From Acidobacteriota bacterium (GTDB lineage Bacteria; Acidobacteriota; Vicinamibacteria; Vicinamibacterales; UBA8438): a stretch of 55,607 nucleotides of DNA. How positions within the stretch are numbered: position 1 is the first letter of the stretch; each line of letters opens with the position of its first letter. The notes beneath the pieces are model-generated. The model ran no database searches and was not told the origin of the DNA. It saw only the letters and a program-made list of their open reading frames with translations. A program made the translations under genes and the position numbers. The stretch is taken from positions 1-55,607 of the forward strand of contig WTFV01000279.1 of the NCBI GenBank assembly GCA_011523845.1, written 5' to 3'. Below, one piece after another: positions 25,201-33,526 of the stretch.

Positions 25201-25598
25201 TCCGTACGGGCCGCGCTCTGCACGTCGACGATGGGCGCCTCGCCGGAGACGGTGACGGTCTCCTCGAGGGCGCCGACCGACAGCGCGCCGTTGATGGTGA
25301 CGTTGGTCGACGCCTGGACCTCGATGCCCTCCTGCACGAAGGTCGAGAACCCGGGCAGCGTCATGGTGACGGTGTAGATGCCCGGGCGCAGGTCGATGAT
25401 GTTGTAGCGGCCGGTGCCGTCGGTGATCGCGATACGCGAGCCCTCGATCAGCGCCGGGCTGGACGCTTCCACGGTGACGCCCGGCAGGACGCCTCCCGTG
25501 TTGTCGGTGACTTCTCCGGTCAACGCGCTCTGGGCGAAGCCGGTCGCCGGCAACAGCACCACGGCCGTGCCGACGAGCAACGATTTCACGAGTCGCAT
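22260..25598 (-). CDS. TonB-dependent receptor, Oar-like, copy 2
   Basis: The 1112-residue protein is a close paralogue of the receptor downstream: signal peptide RLVKSLLVGTAVVLLPATGF, carboxypeptidase-regulatory-like domain GEVTDNTGGVLPGVTVEASS, an almost identical plug, and a barrel ending RMAFQVNW. Differences concentrate in the middle of the barrel, in segments such as GARITCEDPNASIGCVGDHP, which is absent from copy 1. This suggests different ligands with a shared energising apparatus. ATG 25598 is chosen because it starts the signal peptide; GAGGAGG lies 13 nt upstream, somewhat far. Each copy has its own terminator, so they are probably separate transcripts. Confidence 0.92.
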   Translation of the reverse strand: MRLVKSLLVGTAVVLLPATGFAQSALTGEVTDNTGGVLPGVTVEASSPALIEGSRIAITDGTGRYNIIDLRPGIYTVTMTLPGFSTFVQEGIEVQASTNVTINGALSVGALEETVTVSGEAPIVDVQSAARTEVIQRDVIDALPTPRNTQSIGYLAQGVRLTRPDVGGAQMMEQVRMSVHGATPRHTTMQVDGMIVNSQMGDGLIMNYNNQALSQEMAMTTSGNNAEVAAGGLRLNMIPKDGGNQLAGTNYVGFTLNESWQADNFTQNIQDLGLTSNQGVTNIHDINPAIGGPILQDRLWYFTSARAISVDELFAGAFQPTLRTDVSPEVIQDYFKRGARITCEDPNASIGCVGDHPAVASATRAVSEQHVRSALFRLTSQVSQRNKVSAYLDRIFKWKKREFSATREPIQAAGFRDPGQANYHTFQAKWTSTISSRALLEVGYSQVYERLLIASQPESALREVFPDNIPLPDLRAATPSNLRTCIQTPCFWDAGYNQTGPWFQNAVIGDLSTGLQTNNYWGDIWITPSDRRYPNAALSYVTGSHNFKVGVQWSFGNDGDTRNRLGHLNMRPYAGLPQPCDPDPSVPCEARHGIDALNYPTSWNTTVRADRGFYVQDTWTLDRLTINAGVRYDHFESLINTFRTGGALQGGRFISQRAAPEIPATPYWNDIVPRISATYDLFGDARTALKFSMNKYMRPYASGHAERYSPYREVSDRRPWFDCVMKPSVHQTGLDSDPRAACATAADLAGLPASPDFYLSTNYDGIVQDHEIGLVGNSTVFREGGVAIPSSRPDPNLQREYNWEYNAGIQHELLPRVSLNVGWYRRVFGDIEARSNAALQTCDFLNAQAGVPCGSWIPFAVNFDDPNGHVTRLSRLGQNIVISPQPFLAFDLDPAYRGLVDNLDVTSDINRNYYNGFEVSLNARLPNGGNVFGGWTASQHIQDTCGLVVNPNGVNIEDPIRGSDEGIRRGGRFCNQSELGMPFRHDFKLFGAYPLPGDFEFSGSIQAYSGGERELTWSVPNAYIPHGAPTARPTVQLFQPGTNYLPYWTQVDIALRRIFRFGGVESSVQADIYNLMNSAVVVDETESYGGAWGRPTRLLQGRLLRMAFQVNW

Positions 25599-25681
25599 AA
25601 CGAGTGTGTCCTCCTCATGTGGTGCGGTTTTGCCGAGGTTCGCCGGCGGCATGCCGGCCTCGAACGCACGCGAGACGGGAA

Positions 25682-25687
25682 ACTATA
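25682..25687 (-). promoter_or_regulatory. Possible -10 element for TonB-dependent receptor copy 2
   Basis: TATAGT on the minus strand lies about 85 bp upstream of the receptor start, in a locally AT-richer patch (GCTGTATAGTTTCC). A -35 match 17 bp further up (TGAAGA) is poor. The 290 bp between this receptor and the TPR gene otherwise shows no gene. Confidence 0.35.
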
Positions 25688-25889
25688 CAGCAATTGCCGT
25701 GCCGTCTTCACTCCGGCCGGCAGTCCCCGTGCCGTTGCATCGTCGACACCCGTGCATTAGGCACTCTCCGTGTCGAGACCTGACATGTGTCAGCTCGCCC
25801 GGGAACACTGGCCGTCCGGGTTTCCGTGTCTTCGATCCAGGAATCTGGATCCTGTGGCAGTCCGCGGACAGGAGTCTGCGCCCGACGGG

Positions 25890-27530
25890 TCAGGGCTGCG
25901 GGCCGCCCAGCGGCGCGCGGGAAGGGCGTCCCTGCTCGTAACGGGCGAGCGTCCCGGCGAGGGCGCGGGCCATCTCCGAATATCCCGCCTGTTCCGCGGC
26001 GGCGATCGCGCGACGCTGCCGTTCGGCCGCTTCCGCGTAGCGGCCCGCCTCGGCCAGCGCCATCGCCACGGTCTCGTCGAGGGTCGGGTTGGGGGGCGCT
26101 TCGAGCAGAAGTTCGACGATCTCGAGCGCCCGCCGCCCGTCGCGTGCGGCGGGGTCCGGGGAAGCGGCCAGGACCCGAACCAGCAGATCGGCCAGACCGG
26201 AATGGCGGGGATGGACCGTGCGCGCCTCGTCCAGGCTGTCGCGGGCCTCCCGGTAGCGGCCGAGCTGGACCAGTTGCAGCCCGCGAGCCAGCCAGACGTC
26301 CGCGTAGCCCGGCGCGAGCTCGATTGCCCGGTCGAGCTCGGTTAGCGCGTCCTCGGGGCGCCCGGCGGCGCGATACGCGTCCACCAGCCCGAGCCGCGCC
26401 TCCAGGTAGTCGGGGTCGTGCTCCACGGCCGCGGCGAAACGCTCGATGGCCTCGACCCACCGCCCGCCCATGCTCGCCAGCGTCCCCAGGCCGGCATGCG
26501 CGCGGGCCAGGGTGGGATCGAGGCGCAGGGCCCCCTCGAGCTGTTCGGCCGCGCCGTCGGCGTCGCCGCGGGCGAAGAGCGCGGCGCCGAGCTGCTGGCG
26601 CAGCGACGCGTCGTCGGGCGTCTGGGCCAGTCCCTCGCGGAAGATCTCCACCGCCTCGGCCGTCCGTCCGTCCTGCATCGCCGCCACGCCGCGCGTTTCG
26701 TAGGCGCGCGGGCTCCGCAACAGGCGCTCGTACGCCCGCATCAAGGGGTCGGGCGGCTCCGGCGGGTCGCCGCCCCGTTGGCTCAGGTGCTCGTCCGCCC
26801 GCTCGGGATTCCCCGCCTCGCGGTACGCCGTCGCCAGGTTGTAGTGGATGTCCCAGGCCGGCGGTCCGATGGCGAGCGCACGCTCCAGATGTTCGATGGC
26901 CCGCGCGGTCTCGCCTCGGGAGAGCGCGGCGCGACCGATACCCGACAGCGCCGGGGCGGACGCCGGATCGACCGCGAGCGCCTGCTCGAACAACGGCTCC
27001 GCTTCTTCCGCCCGCCCTTCGTCGAGGTAGAGCTCGCCCAGACGGACGAGCGCCGCGACGTAGGTGGGATCGAGCTCCACCGCGCGCTCGAAGCGCTCGA
27101 CCGCCCGCGGCTGATCGCCGGTCGTCCGGTAGAGCTGCCCCAGATAGTAGGGCCAGCGCATCTGCCGCGGCGCCAGCGCCTGCGCATGGTCGAACGCGGT
27201 CTCCGCGGCGTCGTAGAAGCGGGTCGCCATGAGGATCAGGCCCAGCTCGCCGTAGGCGTTGGCCCGGGCCCCGGCCGATGCGCCCGTGTCCTCGGCGCGT
27301 TGCAGGGCGTCGCGCCGTTCGCGGACCTGCGTCCGGACCGGTTCGGGCAGGCCGGAGAGGTCCGGCATGACGAGCGGCGGCAGGTCCGCCGCGTCGACCG
27401 CGCCGGCCGCGGGTGCGGGTGGGGCGGCCTCGTCGGCCGGTGCGCAGCCGCTGGCGAGCAGACCCGCGATGGCGGCCGCAACCAGCGGGGATGCCGCAGC
27501 CGGGGATCTCCGGAGCGGGGGGCGCGTCAT
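25890..27530 (-). CDS. TPR-repeat lipoprotein
   Basis: This is a 546-residue lipoprotein (signal AAIAGLLASGC, lipidated near residue 33). It is built almost entirely of tetratricopeptide repeats, for example YYLGQLYRTTGDQPRAVERF, LGELYLDEGRAEEAEPLFEQ and RAIELAPGYADVWLARGLQL. The repeats form about ten helical pairs that mediate protein contacts. Its ATG overlaps the stop of the FG-GAP/ASPIC lipoprotein gene by 4 bp (ATGA). The two are therefore translationally coupled and probably function together on the periplasmic or outer-membrane side. The partner is otherwise unknown. Confidence 0.9.
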   Translation of the reverse strand: MTRPPLRRSPAAASPLVAAAIAGLLASGCAPADEAAPPAPAAGAVDAADLPPLVMPDLSGLPEPVRTQVRERRDALQRAEDTGASAGARANAYGELGLILMATRFYDAAETAFDHAQALAPRQMRWPYYLGQLYRTTGDQPRAVERFERAVELDPTYVAALVRLGELYLDEGRAEEAEPLFEQALAVDPASAPALSGIGRAALSRGETARAIEHLERALAIGPPAWDIHYNLATAYREAGNPERADEHLSQRGGDPPEPPDPLMRAYERLLRSPRAYETRGVAAMQDGRTAEAVEIFREGLAQTPDDASLRQQLGAALFARGDADGAAEQLEGALRLDPTLARAHAGLGTLASMGGRWVEAIERFAAAVEHDPDYLEARLGLVDAYRAAGRPEDALTELDRAIELAPGYADVWLARGLQLVQLGRYREARDSLDEARTVHPRHSGLADLLVRVLAASPDPAARDGRRALEIVELLLEAPPNPTLDETVAMALAEAGRYAEAAERQRRAIAAAEQAGYSEMARALAGTLARYEQGRPSRAPLGGPQP

Positions 27531-29311
27531 GGCGATCCGGTCCCCCGTGTCAGCGTCGTGTAGCGGTCCGCGGGCACGTCCGTCCATTCCTCGACCTCAC
27601 CGCCCGGCCAGAACACCCGCACCCGCGAGACGCCGGCGGAGTCGCCGAGTCCGACGAGCACGCGGGGATCGTTCGCGGACGCGAAGCTGCCGTCGGCGCG
27701 CGCACGGCGCCACAGCGTCGTTCCGTCGGGGCGGACCACGGCGACTCGTGCGCCCACCGCGTCGCGCCTCGTCTCCGGGTCGAGCAGCCGCAGACCGAGC
27801 CAGTGGCGACGGTTGCCGACCTGGTTCAGCAGCAGGCGCACCGGTCCCGCCGCGTTGGCCATCAAGATGTCGGTGTCGCCGTCGTTGTCGACGTCGCCGA
27901 ACGCGGCGCCGCGGCTCACCTCCGACAGCTCGAACACCGCCCCGGCGCGGTCCGTCTCCGCCTCGAAGCGCGCGCCGCCCAGGTTGCGGAACACCTGGTT
28001 GCGCTGGTCCAGGGCGAATGGGTTGTCCGGCCCGAACGTCTCGAAGTTCAGCACGACGGCGCCGTTCACCGCGACTATGTCGAGCCAGCCGTCGTTGTCG
28101 ATGTCGATCCACGCGGTTCCGAAACCGGTGTAGGGCAGGCTCGGGGCGCGGATGCCGAGCGCGGCGCTGCGGTCGCGGAACAGGCCGGCGCCGTCGTTCA
28201 CGTACAGCGTGCTGCCCTGGCCCGACAGCTCGGTGATGAAGAGGTCCTCGTCGCCGTCGTTGTCGAAGTCCCCGGCGTCGACTCCCATGTCGGCCTTGGC
28301 GTTGCCGCCCGCCCCGAGCGCGGCTCCCGCCGCCAGCGCCCGGTCGACGAAGGTGCCGTCGCCCTGGTTCATCCACAACTGGTTCTCGCGCTGGTCGTTG
28401 GCCACGAAGAGGTCGATCCACCCGTCGCCGTCGAAGTCCGCGGTCGCCGCGCCGAGGGCCGGCCCGAACTGCCCGGCGAGACCGGCCGTCGTGGTCACGT
28501 CCTCGAACGTGCCGTCGCCCCGGTTGCGGTAGAGGATGTCCGGGTGGGGGCGGCTCGTCTCCGGCGGGCAGTAGTCGGGCACCCCCGCCCGGTCGTAGCA
28601 CGGCGTGTGGCTCGCCAGGGTGTAGCCCAGATAGTTGCCGACGAACAGGTCGAGCCGGCCGTCGCGGTCGTAGTCGAAGAACGAGGCCGGCACCCCCCAG
28701 GCCGGATCCCCCGTACCGCTCCGTTCGGTCACGTCCTCGAACGTGCCGTCTCCCCGGTTGCGGAGCATCACGTTGCGGCCGAAGCGGGTCAGGTACAGAT
28801 CGATCCAGCCGTCGCTGTCGATGTCGCCCGCCGCCACCCCCATCCCGTAGCCGGGCGCGGCGATACCGGCCTCGTCGGTCACGTCCGTGAACCGGAGCGA
28901 TCGCGCTCCGTCTTCGGCGATCTCGAGGTCGTTGCGGTAGAGCCGATCGCCCGGCGGCTGATCCGCGCGCGGCGCCAGCACGGGCGCGCCGGCGCCGAGC
29001 AGCTCGCCCTGCACCAGGTACACGTCGAGGTCGCCGTCGTTGTCGTAGTCGAACAGACCGGCGCCCGGACCCATCATCTCCGGTTGGTAGAGTCGGCCGG
29101 TCATCCCGTTGAAATGGACGAAGTCGAGGCCGACCTGTGCGGCCCCGTCGACGAACCACTCCACGCCGGACTCCGCCGGCGGAGCAGATTCCCCTTGCGG
29201 ACCCGGCGGCACGCCCGTCTCCGGGCCGCAGGCGGCCAGGCACGCGGCCAGCAGGGAGCAGGCCGCCGAGCGGCGGATAGTCGGATGCATCGGGATCGGC
29301 CGCCGGATCAT
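27527..29311 (-). CDS. FG-GAP/VCBS-repeat lipoprotein with C-terminal ASPIC/UnbV domain
   Basis: The 594-residue protein has a lipoprotein signal (SLLAACLAACG). Integrin-alpha-like FG-GAP repeats follow, whose calcium-binding loops are visible many times: DYDNDGDLDVY, DIDSDGWIDLYL, DFDGDGWIDLFV, DFDNDGDEDLFI, DVDNDGDTDIL. These fold as a seven-bladed propeller. The C-terminal part (LGLRLLDPETRRDAVGARV, then VRVFWPGGEVEEW) is the ASPIC/UnbV domain found with such repeats in secreted proteins. It starts 22 bp after hemB and overlaps the TPR lipoprotein gene by 4 bp. An alternative ATG lies seven codons in; neither has a strong ribosome-binding site. Ligand unknown. Confidence 0.9.
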   Translation of the reverse strand: MIRRPIPMHPTIRRSAACSLLAACLAACGPETGVPPGPQGESAPPAESGVEWFVDGAAQVGLDFVHFNGMTGRLYQPEMMGPGAGLFDYDNDGDLDVYLVQGELLGAGAPVLAPRADQPPGDRLYRNDLEIAEDGARSLRFTDVTDEAGIAAPGYGMGVAAGDIDSDGWIDLYLTRFGRNVMLRNRGDGTFEDVTERSGTGDPAWGVPASFFDYDRDGRLDLFVGNYLGYTLASHTPCYDRAGVPDYCPPETSRPHPDILYRNRGDGTFEDVTTTAGLAGQFGPALGAATADFDGDGWIDLFVANDQRENQLWMNQGDGTFVDRALAAGAALGAGGNAKADMGVDAGDFDNDGDEDLFITELSGQGSTLYVNDGAGLFRDRSAALGIRAPSLPYTGFGTAWIDIDNDGWLDIVAVNGAVVLNFETFGPDNPFALDQRNQVFRNLGGARFEAETDRAGAVFELSEVSRGAAFGDVDNDGDTDILMANAAGPVRLLLNQVGNRRHWLGLRLLDPETRRDAVGARVAVVRPDGTTLWRRARADGSFASANDPRVLVGLGDSAGVSRVRVFWPGGEVEEWTDVPADRYTTLTRGTGSP

Positions 29312-29333
29312 GCTCGATGCTACCCGACGTCCG

Positions 29334-30371
29334 TCAGCGCGCCATCCGCGCCGCCTCGCGGGCGTAGTAGGTGATGACGATGTCCGCCCCGGCGCGGGTG
29401 ATGGCGGTCAACACCTCGCGCATCGCCCGGTCCTCGTCCAGCCAGCCGTTGCGGGCGGCCGCCTTGAGCATCGCGTACTCGCCGCTGACGTGATAGGCCG
29501 CGGTCGGATAGCCGAACTCCTCCTTGACCCGCGCTATCACGTCCAGATAGTGCAGCGCGGGCTTCACCATGACGATGTCGGCGCCCTCCTCGATGTCGAG
29601 CGCCACCTCGCGCAGCGCCTCCTCGACGTTGGCGGGATCCATCTGGTGGGTCCGCCGGTCGCCGAACGCCGGCGCCGAGTCGGCCGCGTCCCGGAACGGG
29701 CCGTAGTAGGCCGAGCAGTACTTCGCGGCGTAGGTCATTATCGCGACGTCCTCGAAACGGGCGTCGTCGAGCGCTTCGCGGATGGCGCCGACCCGCCCGT
29801 CCATCATGTCCGAGGGCGCGACCACGTCGGCCCCCGCTTCCGCATGCGAGACGGCGACGCGGGCGAGCCGGCCGACGGTGGCGTCGTTGACGATGACGTC
29901 TCCGTCGACGATCCCGCAGTGGCCGTGCGAGGTGTATTCGCACAGGCAGACGTCGGTCACGACGAGCATGCCGGGCGCTTCCTGCTTGATCGCGCGGACC
30001 GCGGACTGCACCGGCGCCGCCGCGTCGTCGGCCGCGCTGCCGACCGCGTCCTTGTCCTCGTTGCGGGGCAGGCCGAACAGCAGGACCGACCGCACGCCGT
30101 CGCGCGCCGCGGCGGCGGTCTCACGGACCGCCTCGTCGACCGACAACTGGTGTACGCCGGGCATCGACGGCACCTCGCGGCGCACCCCCTCGCCCTCGCA
30201 GACGAACAGCGGATAGACCAGCGCGGCGGGCGAGAGGCGCGTCTCGCGCACCAGGTCGCGGATTGCCGCGGAGCGCCGCAACCGTCGCGGGCGCTGCCGC
30301 AGGTCCAGCATCTCGCGGCGCGCCGCCCGCGGGGCGGCGGACTCGGCCGACGGGGGAGCGGTGGTGGTCAT
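29334..30371 (-). CDS. hemB: Porphobilinogen synthase (delta-aminolevulinic acid dehydratase)
   Basis: This enzyme condenses two 5-aminolevulinate molecules to porphobilinogen. The 345-residue protein has the zinc-type cysteine triad in VTDVCLCEYTSHGHCG, the first catalytic lysine in YAAKYCSAYYGPFRDA and the Schiff-base lysine in IVMVKPALHYLD. The latter two motifs are invariant in the family. An N-terminal extension of about 20 Ala/Pro-rich residues precedes the usual start near DLRQRPRRLRR. It is fourth in the hemA-hemC-hemD-hemB series; the gap to hemD is 16 bp. The Cys-rich site implies a zinc-dependent rather than a magnesium-only enzyme. Confidence 0.96.
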   Translation of the reverse strand: MTTTAPPSAESAAPRAARREMLDLRQRPRRLRRSAAIRDLVRETRLSPAALVYPLFVCEGEGVRREVPSMPGVHQLSVDEAVRETAAAARDGVRSVLLFGLPRNEDKDAVGSAADDAAAPVQSAVRAIKQEAPGMLVVTDVCLCEYTSHGHCGIVDGDVIVNDATVGRLARVAVSHAEAGADVVAPSDMMDGRVGAIREALDDARFEDVAIMTYAAKYCSAYYGPFRDAADSAPAFGDRRTHQMDPANVEEALREVALDIEEGADIVMVKPALHYLDVIARVKEEFGYPTAAYHVSGEYAMLKAAARNGWLDEDRAMREVLTAITRAGADIVITYYAREAARMAR

Positions 30372-30387
30372 GGCTCGGGTTCCCGTA

Positions 30388-31206
30388 TCAGGCGGAGTGG
30401 GCCTCCGGCGTTCCGGTGAAGTGGTCCGCGAGCGCCTGCGCGAGCGCCGGCGCCGTATGGATCGAGGGTACCACCGTTGCCTCCACCCCGAGCCGGCGGG
30501 CGGCCCGGGCCGTGACCGGGCCGATCGCCGCGACGACGGGCGGACGCAGCAGATCCAGGGCCTGCGCGGCGGCGAGCGACTGCACGGCGTTGCGGACGGC
30601 GGACGCGCTCGTGAAGGTCACCGCGTCGATCGTCCGTTGGCGGAGCATTTCGCGCACGACGGGGCCGGGCCATCCGGCCGCGGCGACCGTGCGATAGGCG
30701 GTCACCTCCGTCACGTCGGCCCCCGCCGCCCGCAGGGCGTCCGGCAGCAGCGGGCGGGCGATGTCCGCCCGCGGCAGCAGGATGCGCGTCCCGCGCAGGT
30801 CGCGCCCGGCCCGGAGCGCCGCGCTCACTCCTTCGCCTCGATGATCGGCGGGGGCCAGGTGCACGGCAAGCCCGTAGCGCGCGATCCGGGCGCCGGTCGC
30901 CGGTCCGATGGCGCAGATGCGGACCCCCGCGAGGTCCGCGGCGCCGTCGCCGCCGTCGCCCAGGCGCTCCATGAAGGCGTCCACGGCGTTGGCCGACGTG
31001 AACACGATCCAGGCGAACGACGCGGCGGCCGCGCACGCGTCCGCGAGCGGTCGCGCATCCTCCGGCGGGACGATCCGGATTGCCGGCGCCGCGACCGTCT
31101 CGGCGCCGAGGACGGCCAGCCGCTCGACCAGATCGGGGGCCTGCGCGCGTGGTCGGGTGACCAGGACTCGCCTTCCGGCCAGCGGACGCGCCCGGCCGGC
31201 CGTCAT
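30388..31206 (-). CDS. hemD: Uroporphyrinogen-III synthase
   Basis: The 272-residue protein converts hydroxymethylbilane to uroporphyrinogen III. The family is poorly conserved. The recognisable parts are GRRVLVTRPRAQAPDLVERL at the N-terminus, FTSANAVDAFMERL, ICAIGPATGARI, RILLPRADIAR, and the second-domain FTSASAVRNAV and AIGPVTARAARRLG. The ATG overlaps the hemC stop codon by 4 bp (ATGA), so the two successive enzymes are translationally coupled. Hydroxymethylbilane is unstable, so coupled expression with hemC makes sense. Confidence 0.92.
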   Translation of the reverse strand: MTAGRARPLAGRRVLVTRPRAQAPDLVERLAVLGAETVAAPAIRIVPPEDARPLADACAAAASFAWIVFTSANAVDAFMERLGDGGDGAADLAGVRICAIGPATGARIARYGLAVHLAPADHRGEGVSAALRAGRDLRGTRILLPRADIARPLLPDALRAAGADVTEVTAYRTVAAAGWPGPVVREMLRQRTIDAVTFTSASAVRNAVQSLAAAQALDLLRPPVVAAIGPVTARAARRLGVEATVVPSIHTAPALAQALADHFTGTPEAHSA

Positions 31207-32144
31207 GCCCGCGCCGCCTCCAGCAACGGCCCGGCGCCGGCCGCCAGCAGCCCGGCCGCCACCTTCGCGCCCAGGGCCGCGGGAGCCGCAATCGATCCCC
31301 CCGCCTCGTGGCGCACCAGCCTCGAACCGTCCGGCGCGGCGACGACGCCGCGGGCCCGAAGGTCGTCTCCGGCGACGGTCGTCAGGGCGCCGAGCGGCAC
31401 CTGGCAGTCGGCCCCGAGGGCCGTGACCAGCGCACGTTCGGTCTCCAGGGCGGCTCCCGCGTCACGATCGGCGATCCGCGCCAGCAGTCCACGCACTTCC
31501 TCGTCCCCGTCGCGGTACTCGGCACAGACGATGCCCTGGCCCGGGGCGGGCATGCAGAGGTCGAACGGCAGCCGGACCGCGATGCGCGCGCCCAGGTCCA
31601 GCCGCACCAGTCCCGCCGCGGCCAGCACCAGGAGGTCGAAGCCGCCCGCGTCCAGCTTGCGCAGCCGGGTGCCGACGTTGCCGCGGATCGGGGCGACGTC
31701 GAGATGCGGGTACGCGTGCAGGAGCTGGGCGGTCCGGCGCACGCTGCCCGTGCCGATACGCGGCGGCGGGTCGGGTGCGAAGAGCGCAGCCGGATCGGAG
31801 GCGGGACGCCGATGCGCCCGCGGCGCCACGACCGCGTCGCGCGCGTCCTCGCGCGGCAGCACCGCCTGCACGCGCAGGCCCGCGAGCCGTTCGGCCGGCA
31901 GGTCCTTGGCGCTGTGCACCGCCAAGTCGACCCGCCCGTCGACGAGCGCTTCCTCGATCTCCTTGACGAACAGCCGCTTGCCGCCGGCGCCGGAGATCGG
32001 CTTGCGGGCCAGCCGGTCACCGCTCGTCCGCATGGGAACCAGCTCGACCGTTGGCCCGCCGGCCCGCCCCATGGCCGCGGCCACGGACTCGGCCTGCCAG
32101 CGGGCGAGGGGGCTGCCGCGCGTGCCGATCCGCAGCCGTCTCAC
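31203..32144 (-). CDS. hemC: Porphobilinogen deaminase (hydroxymethylbilane synthase)
   Basis: This 313-residue enzyme polymerises four porphobilinogens. It begins at a GTG (VRRLRIGTRGSPLARWQAE) overlapping the hemA stop as GTGA, with GAGGAA five bases upstream. Motifs are RIGTRGSPLA, GGKRLFVKEIEEAL, LAVHSAKDLP, RIGTGSVRRTAQLL, IRGNVGTRLRKLD and the dipyrromethane-cofactor cysteine in GADCQVPLGA. An insertion of about 15 residues (RRPASDPAALFAPDPPP) sits in the loop before the RIGTGSVRR motif. The GTG start is the only one compatible with the conserved N-terminus. Confidence 0.95.
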   Translation of the reverse strand: MRRLRIGTRGSPLARWQAESVAAAMGRAGGPTVELVPMRTSGDRLARKPISGAGGKRLFVKEIEEALVDGRVDLAVHSAKDLPAERLAGLRVQAVLPREDARDAVVAPRAHRRPASDPAALFAPDPPPRIGTGSVRRTAQLLHAYPHLDVAPIRGNVGTRLRKLDAGGFDLLVLAAAGLVRLDLGARIAVRLPFDLCMPAPGQGIVCAEYRDGDEEVRGLLARIADRDAGAALETERALVTALGADCQVPLGALTTVAGDDLRARGVVAAPDGSRLVRHEAGGSIAAPAALGAKVAAGLLAAGAGPLLEAARA

Positions 32145-33493
32145 CGGTTCCTCGCGGCGGAGGAACGTCCCGCGGCGCCGGCGGCGGCGCGTTCCCCCGG
32201 CGCCCGCCGCCGCTCGGCCGGTTCGTCGTCCTCGTCGAGTCCGAAGAGGCGACTGATCGTGTCGGCGTCGGCGGCGACCGCATCCTCGTTCGGCGCGGCC
32301 TTGAGCTGTTGAGTCGGGGACGACAGCAGCTTCTCGACCAGGAGCCGGGTGACCTCCTCGACGCGGGACTTCGCGGCCGGAGACAACGCGGCGAGCTTGG
32401 GCGCGAGCCGCTCCAGCTCCTGCCGCCGCGTCCGCTCGAAGTGCCTCCGCAGCGCCACCACCGTGGGGATGGCGCCGCGCGAACGGAGCCAGCGCATGAA
32501 GGCGTCGACCTCTTCGCGCACCATCAGCTCGGCCCGGTCCACCTGGGACTGGCGGCGCGCGAGGTTCTCGCGCACGATCGACTGCAGGTCGTCGATGTTG
32601 TAGAGGAAGACCTGCTCGACCTCGCTGGCGGCAGGCTCGACGTCGCGCGGCAGCCCGATGTCGATCATGAACAGCGGCCGGTCGCGCCTGGGGCGCATCG
32701 CGTCGGCGACCTGCTCGCGGGTGAGCAGCCAACGGGGCGCGCCGGTGGCGGTCAGCACGATGTCCGTGGTCGTGAGCTCGGCCGTGATCTCTTCCCACGG
32801 TACCGCCAGCCCGTCCACCTCGGCGGCGAGCGCCGCGGCGCGGGCCGCGCTCCGATTGGCGACGCCGATCCGCCCGACGTCCTGGGAGCGCAGGTGCGTG
32901 GCCGTCAGTTCGGCCATCTCGCCCGCCCCGACGACCAGGGCGCGGCGACCGGCGAGGTCGCCGAAGATCTTGCGCGCCAGCGAAATCGCGGCGTAGCTGA
33001 CCGAGACGGCGCCTTCTCCCAGCCCGGTCTCGTGCCGCACCCGCTTGCCGACCGTGAACGACGTGTGGAACAGCCGGTTCAGCGCCGCCCCGGTGAATCC
33101 GCGCTCGGCGGCGATCGCGAACGCGTCCTTGACCTGCCCCAGGATCTGGGGTTCGCCCACCACCAGCGAATCGAGTCCCGCAACCACCCGGAAGAGGTGC
33201 CGCGCGGCGTCGCTGCCCTGGCGCCCGTAGAGGTGAGGAGCCAGCTCGGGCTCGGGCACGTCGTGGAACGCGCTCATGAAGGTCGACAGCCTCTCGGCCA
33301 CCGGCCGGGGAGCCTCGGAGTGAGTGTAGATCTCGGCGCGGTTGCAGGTGGAGAGAATCACGACCTCGGCGAGGCCCGTGGCGTCGACGACCTCCTCCAG
33401 CGCCTCCGGAATGCCCCGGCGGGCGAAGTCGATGCGCTCCCGCAGGTCGACCGGCGCGCTGTGGTGACTCGCCCCGAGCAGGAAGAGATGCAT
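32141..33493 (-). CDS. hemA: Glutamyl-tRNA reductase
   Basis: HemA reduces glutamyl-tRNA to glutamate-1-semialdehyde, the first committed step of the C5 pathway; HemL (11.9 kb) takes the product. The 450-residue protein has the catalytic cysteine in VILSTCNRAEIY, VVGEPQILGQVK, the NADPH-binding ALVVGAGEMAELTATHL and GVANRSAARA, and IDIGLPRDVEP. It is about 30 residues longer than common homologues because of a charged, low-complexity C-terminal tail (ERRRAPGERAAAGAAG) that also encodes the hemC ribosome-binding site. It is preceded by the CcsA-like gene with a 33-bp gap. Confidence 0.96.
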   Translation of the reverse strand: MHLFLLGASHHSAPVDLRERIDFARRGIPEALEEVVDATGLAEVVILSTCNRAEIYTHSEAPRPVAERLSTFMSAFHDVPEPELAPHLYGRQGSDAARHLFRVVAGLDSLVVGEPQILGQVKDAFAIAAERGFTGAALNRLFHTSFTVGKRVRHETGLGEGAVSVSYAAISLARKIFGDLAGRRALVVGAGEMAELTATHLRSQDVGRIGVANRSAARAAALAAEVDGLAVPWEEITAELTTTDIVLTATGAPRWLLTREQVADAMRPRRDRPLFMIDIGLPRDVEPAASEVEQVFLYNIDDLQSIVRENLARRQSQVDRAELMVREEVDAFMRWLRSRGAIPTVVALRRHFERTRRQELERLAPKLAALSPAAKSRVEEVTRLLVEKLLSSPTQQLKAAPNEDAVAADADTISRLFGLDEDDEPAERRRAPGERAAAGAAGRSSAARNR

Positions 33494-33526
33494 GCGGTGG
33501 CCTGCGCGTGCGCCGGAGACTGCTCC

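Noticed and set aside
18607..25760. Two plus-strand frames longer than 1000 codons opposite the receptors
   Set aside because: They mirror each other only because the receptor genes are paralogous; they contain no independent motif.
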